Below are positions 61,901 through 64,000 of a DNA stretch of 64,000 bases, piece after piece. Where the stretch lies: NCBI GenBank assembly GCA_023634235.1, contig JAMKCF010000006.1:23451163-23515162 (forward strand), read 5' to 3'. A program made the position numbers and the translations under genes. Numbering within the stretch: the first letter of the stretch is position 1; each line of letters starts with the position of its first letter. The notes below the pieces were generated by a model. It saw nothing but the letters and a program-made list of their open reading frames with translations, was not told where the DNA came from and did no database searches. The DNA comes from Pisaster brevispinus. Its lineage: Eukaryota; Echinodermata; Asteroidea; Forcipulatida; Asteriidae.

Positions 61901-62775
61901 GGGTTAATATAATCAAAATAGTTATATAAAATATTCATATTAACTCAGGAAGCATGCCCAATGTTTTGCAGACGAATAGATTACATAACTTCTGGGTTTA
62001 ATATCTAATTGTCCATGTGTGTGTAAAAAAAAAGTATGTCTAAGGTATTTTCTTGATGAAATCCATTTGAACCGATTTAGCTATTTGGATTTCAAGACTC
62101 TGTCTGACCTCGTTCCCAGCTCCAGGAGTATAGTTATACGACTCCAGCATTCGACGGTTCATCTCTTTTTGGAAATTGGTGTATTCATCAGTTGTTGGCT
62201 CAAAGAGTCGGATCGTCATCAGCGCTTTGTAAGCGATTTTAAGTTTGGCGTCATTCTCGTCGCCCTTTATTATGACAAACAAAATCACCAGCTGTTTAGA
62301 GTTAATGAATTTGCCCATTGTCATAATCATTTAATTTATTCATATTATATTCTTTTCTTGGGAGTCAATCAATATTTTGAGCATGTTTCAACCGATTGCC
62401 AATTCCTTTAGGTGCGGGAAGTTAATCGATGCCTGTCACACATGAATTAAAAGGTCACTGCTGTGATTTCTAATTTAATGACTTTAAGATGTTGTATAAC
62501 GAAGTCAACATCGACACTTTCCTTTTTTACTTTGAATTGGGAAACCGGTGCTGTGCCAAAACTTGCAGCTTTAGGGAGAGATCGTGCAGTGGAGGTGTTT
62601 GACTTCATTCCTCTGTGACGTCATCTTACCTGGTTCCACGAGTCATCTCCAAATGTCTTGGTGTTGTTGAAGGGATGGTAGCTGATGAAGACGTAGTCAC
62701 CATTTACCATACCAAGATTGTAAGCACTTAACATGATCTTACGGACGTCATCACCATCGGCACTAATTACAATAA
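54633..62775 (-). CDS. Receptor guanylate cyclase (NPR-like), 5'-partial
   Basis: A single-pass receptor that makes cGMP from GTP when an extracellular ligand binds; natriuretic-peptide-receptor type by domain order. Twenty-one exons in order: 62630-62775, 62109-62264, 61153-61288, 60544-60638, 60259-60400, 59780-59864, 59265-59379, 58858-58920, 58202-58279, 57861-57974, 57562-57633, 57244-57406, 56603-56755, 56328-56496, 56044-56190, 55789-55912, 55562-55630, 55293-55467, 55043-55141, 54829-54920, 54633-54680 (stop TAA at 54633-54635). They sum to 2441 bp, about 813 residues, and every junction keeps phase. The N-terminal extracellular exons are beyond the window. The tail is short, ending YWLLGEKG. 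Two mobile-element fragments sit in introns. Family assignment is very secure; a one-to-one vertebrate orthologue is not established. Confidence 0.95.
56044..56190 (-). CDS. Cyclase signalling-helix exon
   Basis: Encodes the dimerisation coiled coil that links the pseudokinase to the cyclase: [40 protein letters not shown]. The heptad-like spacing of Leu/Met/Val is visible. Confidence 0.9.
56328..59379 (-). CDS. Cyclase juxtamembrane and pseudokinase exons
   Basis: Exons 59265-59379 to 56328-56496. The juxtamembrane WKIRYEDL matches the W-x-I/V-R-x-E-D/E-L pattern of natriuretic receptors. The kinase-homology domain keeps the ATP-anchoring Lys (MVALKQM) and DFG (LTDFGL). The HRD catalytic motif is HGR ([14 protein letters not shown]), with no catalytic Asp. 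It is therefore a regulatory pseudokinase, as is normal for this family. It ends [20 protein letters not shown]. Confidence 0.93.
56775..57018 (-). mobile_element. MITE family 3 in a cyclase intron
   Basis: Terminal inverted repeats TACACTCTAAAAACTCC at both ends, each followed inward by a TCAGAATT-containing block. The interior is rich in GGGTCA and TGACCC words. It is 244 bp, in the intron between exons 56603-56755 and 57244-57406. A diverged relative is at 31195-31385. Confidence 0.88.
59780..59864 (-). CDS. Cyclase transmembrane exon
   Basis: One exon encodes the whole helix, [20 protein letters not shown] then MLFVYR, flanked by acidic residues outside and basic residues (RKMK) inside. 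This gives a type I topology. Confidence 0.93.
60259..62775 (-). CDS. Cyclase extracellular domain, C-terminal half
   Basis: Exons 62630-62775, 62109-62264, 61153-61288, 60544-60638 and 60259-60400. Seen: [20 protein letters not shown], as in the ANF-receptor ligand-binding fold; [36 protein letters not shown]; an NRT glycosylation-type site; [20 protein letters not shown]; and the membrane-proximal WHG...[17 protein letters not shown] with cysteines typical of these receptors. Confidence 0.9.
60716..60892 (+). mobile_element. Penelope-like element 3' fragment
   Basis: A 177-bp piece matching 21902-22080 of the element at 20660-22092, at roughly 95 percent identity by eye. It starts at GTAAATTTAC and ends at the same TTTTATAT. 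It lies antisense in a cyclase intron, between exons 60544-60638 and 61153-61288. Confidence 0.92.
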
Positions 62776-64000
62776 CTGAAAAATAAACACAGCATGGAAA
62801 ATATTGATGTAAACTTTGGTGGACCTGTTTGTTCAATCAATTTAGTCGGTGTATGGGGCCTTTAGATTACATTTCTTAAAACACTCCCATTTGGCTGGTG
62901 TCATTGCTATATGATGACAGTATCGTACCACGTTCAACTTTCCAGTGAACGAAAACAATGGACAAAGACAGCCATGTTTTTATTTTTTTTATTTTTTATT
63001 TGTTTACGATTCTACTAAACAAACTAAACACCAATCCATAAAACCAACCGAAGGTAAATTAATAATCACTCATCAAAGGGGCATTATAGAAAATTGCAGA
63101 ATTGTAAAATGTTTTTACAAGAACTCTAGTTAATCCAGAACAAGAACGAGGATTGTTGACTATTTAATCAGTTAAAAGTCACGGTCGATTATAAAAAAAT
63201 CTGACTGTGTAATTTTTGAAGTATTTCTTTATAGATGGTCACACGGTCCCTGACATAATTTGTCTCATTACCAAACATTTTACTCTACTGGTACAAACAA
63301 ACACAAATGGCATCAGGTTTTATATTTGAAACCAAATGATTGATATTATTTCAACATTTCTCATGTAAGCTCCTGGAAACACATCGACAAAAACCACAAT
63401 AATACGCGAAAATCACAATGGCGTCCCCGCCGAGTGGGCATTGATTTAGCATGGTAGAAACTAGTAACTTGTAGGTGCTCCGTTTCCTAATTACGCCAAT
63501 TACAGTGATGTATACTTTGACGAAGTAATTGTATATTAGTTTTATTATATATCTAGTAATAAATCACAAGGGAAACTGACTGGGTAAATATTTAAATAAT
63601 TTGGGTTTGAACAAAGAAAAACTGACTGGAGCGGGACTTAAACCAACGACCACCGGATTAACGTACCCGGCGCTCTACCAACTGAGCTATCCAGCCCTAT
63701 GTTGGCGGTCTCCTTATTAGTCAGTATCTTTGTTTGGGGTGCCAGTCAGAAGCCTTAGTTTTATTAGATTTATTATATAGCTTAGAAGGGCATCAACTTA
63801 AAAGCATTAAAAAAATGTCTTTGCTTGACAACAAAAGCTTACTTTGAAGCAATTTAAGCAAGATAAATTGACAGTTGGCAACAAAGTAAACAATAGACCT
63901 GACATATCTCTTGAGTATATCCTAACCATGAACAAATGACGATCAATGCAATTTGCTATCAACGGTTCAAATTCGAAGAGGTGACCCTTGACTTTGATCC
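62776..64000. other. Cyclase intron or upstream region
   Basis: I saw no further cyclase exon on the minus strand. Exon 62630-62775 starts in mid-codon behind a good acceptor, so more exons exist to the right of the window. The only structure is the tRNA-like SINE at 63556-63696. Confidence 0.5.
63556..63696 (-). mobile_element. tRNA-derived SINE family 2, complete head
   Basis: The tRNA-like head (63624-63696, minus) has a full 7-bp acceptor stem (GGCTGGA with TCCAGTC), a D-arm with box A (TAGCTCAGTTGG) and box B as GTTTAAGTCCC. The T-stem is mismatched and the anticodon loop irregular, so it is not a normal tRNA gene. The body continues TTTCTTTGTTCAAACCCAAA to CCCAGTCAGTTTCCCTTGTG, shared with 42069-42170. 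Confidence 0.8.

Noticed and set aside
63624..63696. Functional tRNA gene on the minus strand
   Set aside because: The acceptor stem and D-arm are good, but the T-stem is mismatched, the anticodon loop is irregular, and the sequence continues into a body shared with another locus, so it is a SINE head.
1..64000. CRISPR arrays, operons, bacterial ribosome binding sites
   Set aside because: The tandem repeats lack the spacer pattern of CRISPR, and all genes are intron-split eukaryotic genes.

Overview
This is eukaryotic nuclear DNA. It is AT-rich, its genes are split by GT-AG introns, and it carries many short interspersed repeats, inverted-repeat elements and satellites. The gene set is a Ca2+-regulated NADPH oxidase, an SLC46-type transporter, an 11beta-HSD-like short-chain dehydrogenase and a natriuretic-receptor-type guanylate cyclase. 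Together with the repeats (a Penelope-like element and tRNA-Leu-type SINEs ending in TTA repeats) it suggests a marine invertebrate deuterostome, most likely an echinoderm. That taxonomic call is inference from memory of similar repeats and was not checked.

Layout. 1-9.8 kb: six exons of a NOX5-like NADPH oxidase on the minus strand, covering the EF-hands and the first membrane helices. The 3' part runs off the left edge and the first exon was not found. 9.8-34.5 kb: a gene-poor stretch with a possible two-exon secreted peptide (12.1-12.9 kb), a 5'-truncated Penelope-like retroelement with an intact GIY-YIG reading frame (20.66-22.09 kb), satellites and SINE/MITE relics. 35.7-37.9 kb: a complete five-exon SLC46-like transporter on the minus strand, with a tRNA-Leu-derived SINE touching its stop codon. 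38-47 kb: an island of MITEs and tandem repeats. 46.96-51.47 kb: a complete six-exon HSD11B1/HSD11B1L-like dehydrogenase on the plus strand (300 residues). 54.6-62.8 kb: 21 exons of a receptor guanylate cyclase on the minus strand, from the extracellular ligand-binding region through the transmembrane helix, pseudokinase and cyclase domain to the stop codon. Its N-terminal exons lie beyond the right edge.

I joined the exons of all four genes by hand from splice sites and codon phase; every junction keeps the frame. The genes are not an operon and no shared pathway is evident. The least-explained signals are the two-exon small secreted ORF, the copy of a terminal-exon segment inside the dehydrogenase intron, an apparently identical 149-bp stretch shared by two MITE copies 13 kb apart, and a degenerate array that begins at a NOX5 exon edge. 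I found no clearly new biological system.
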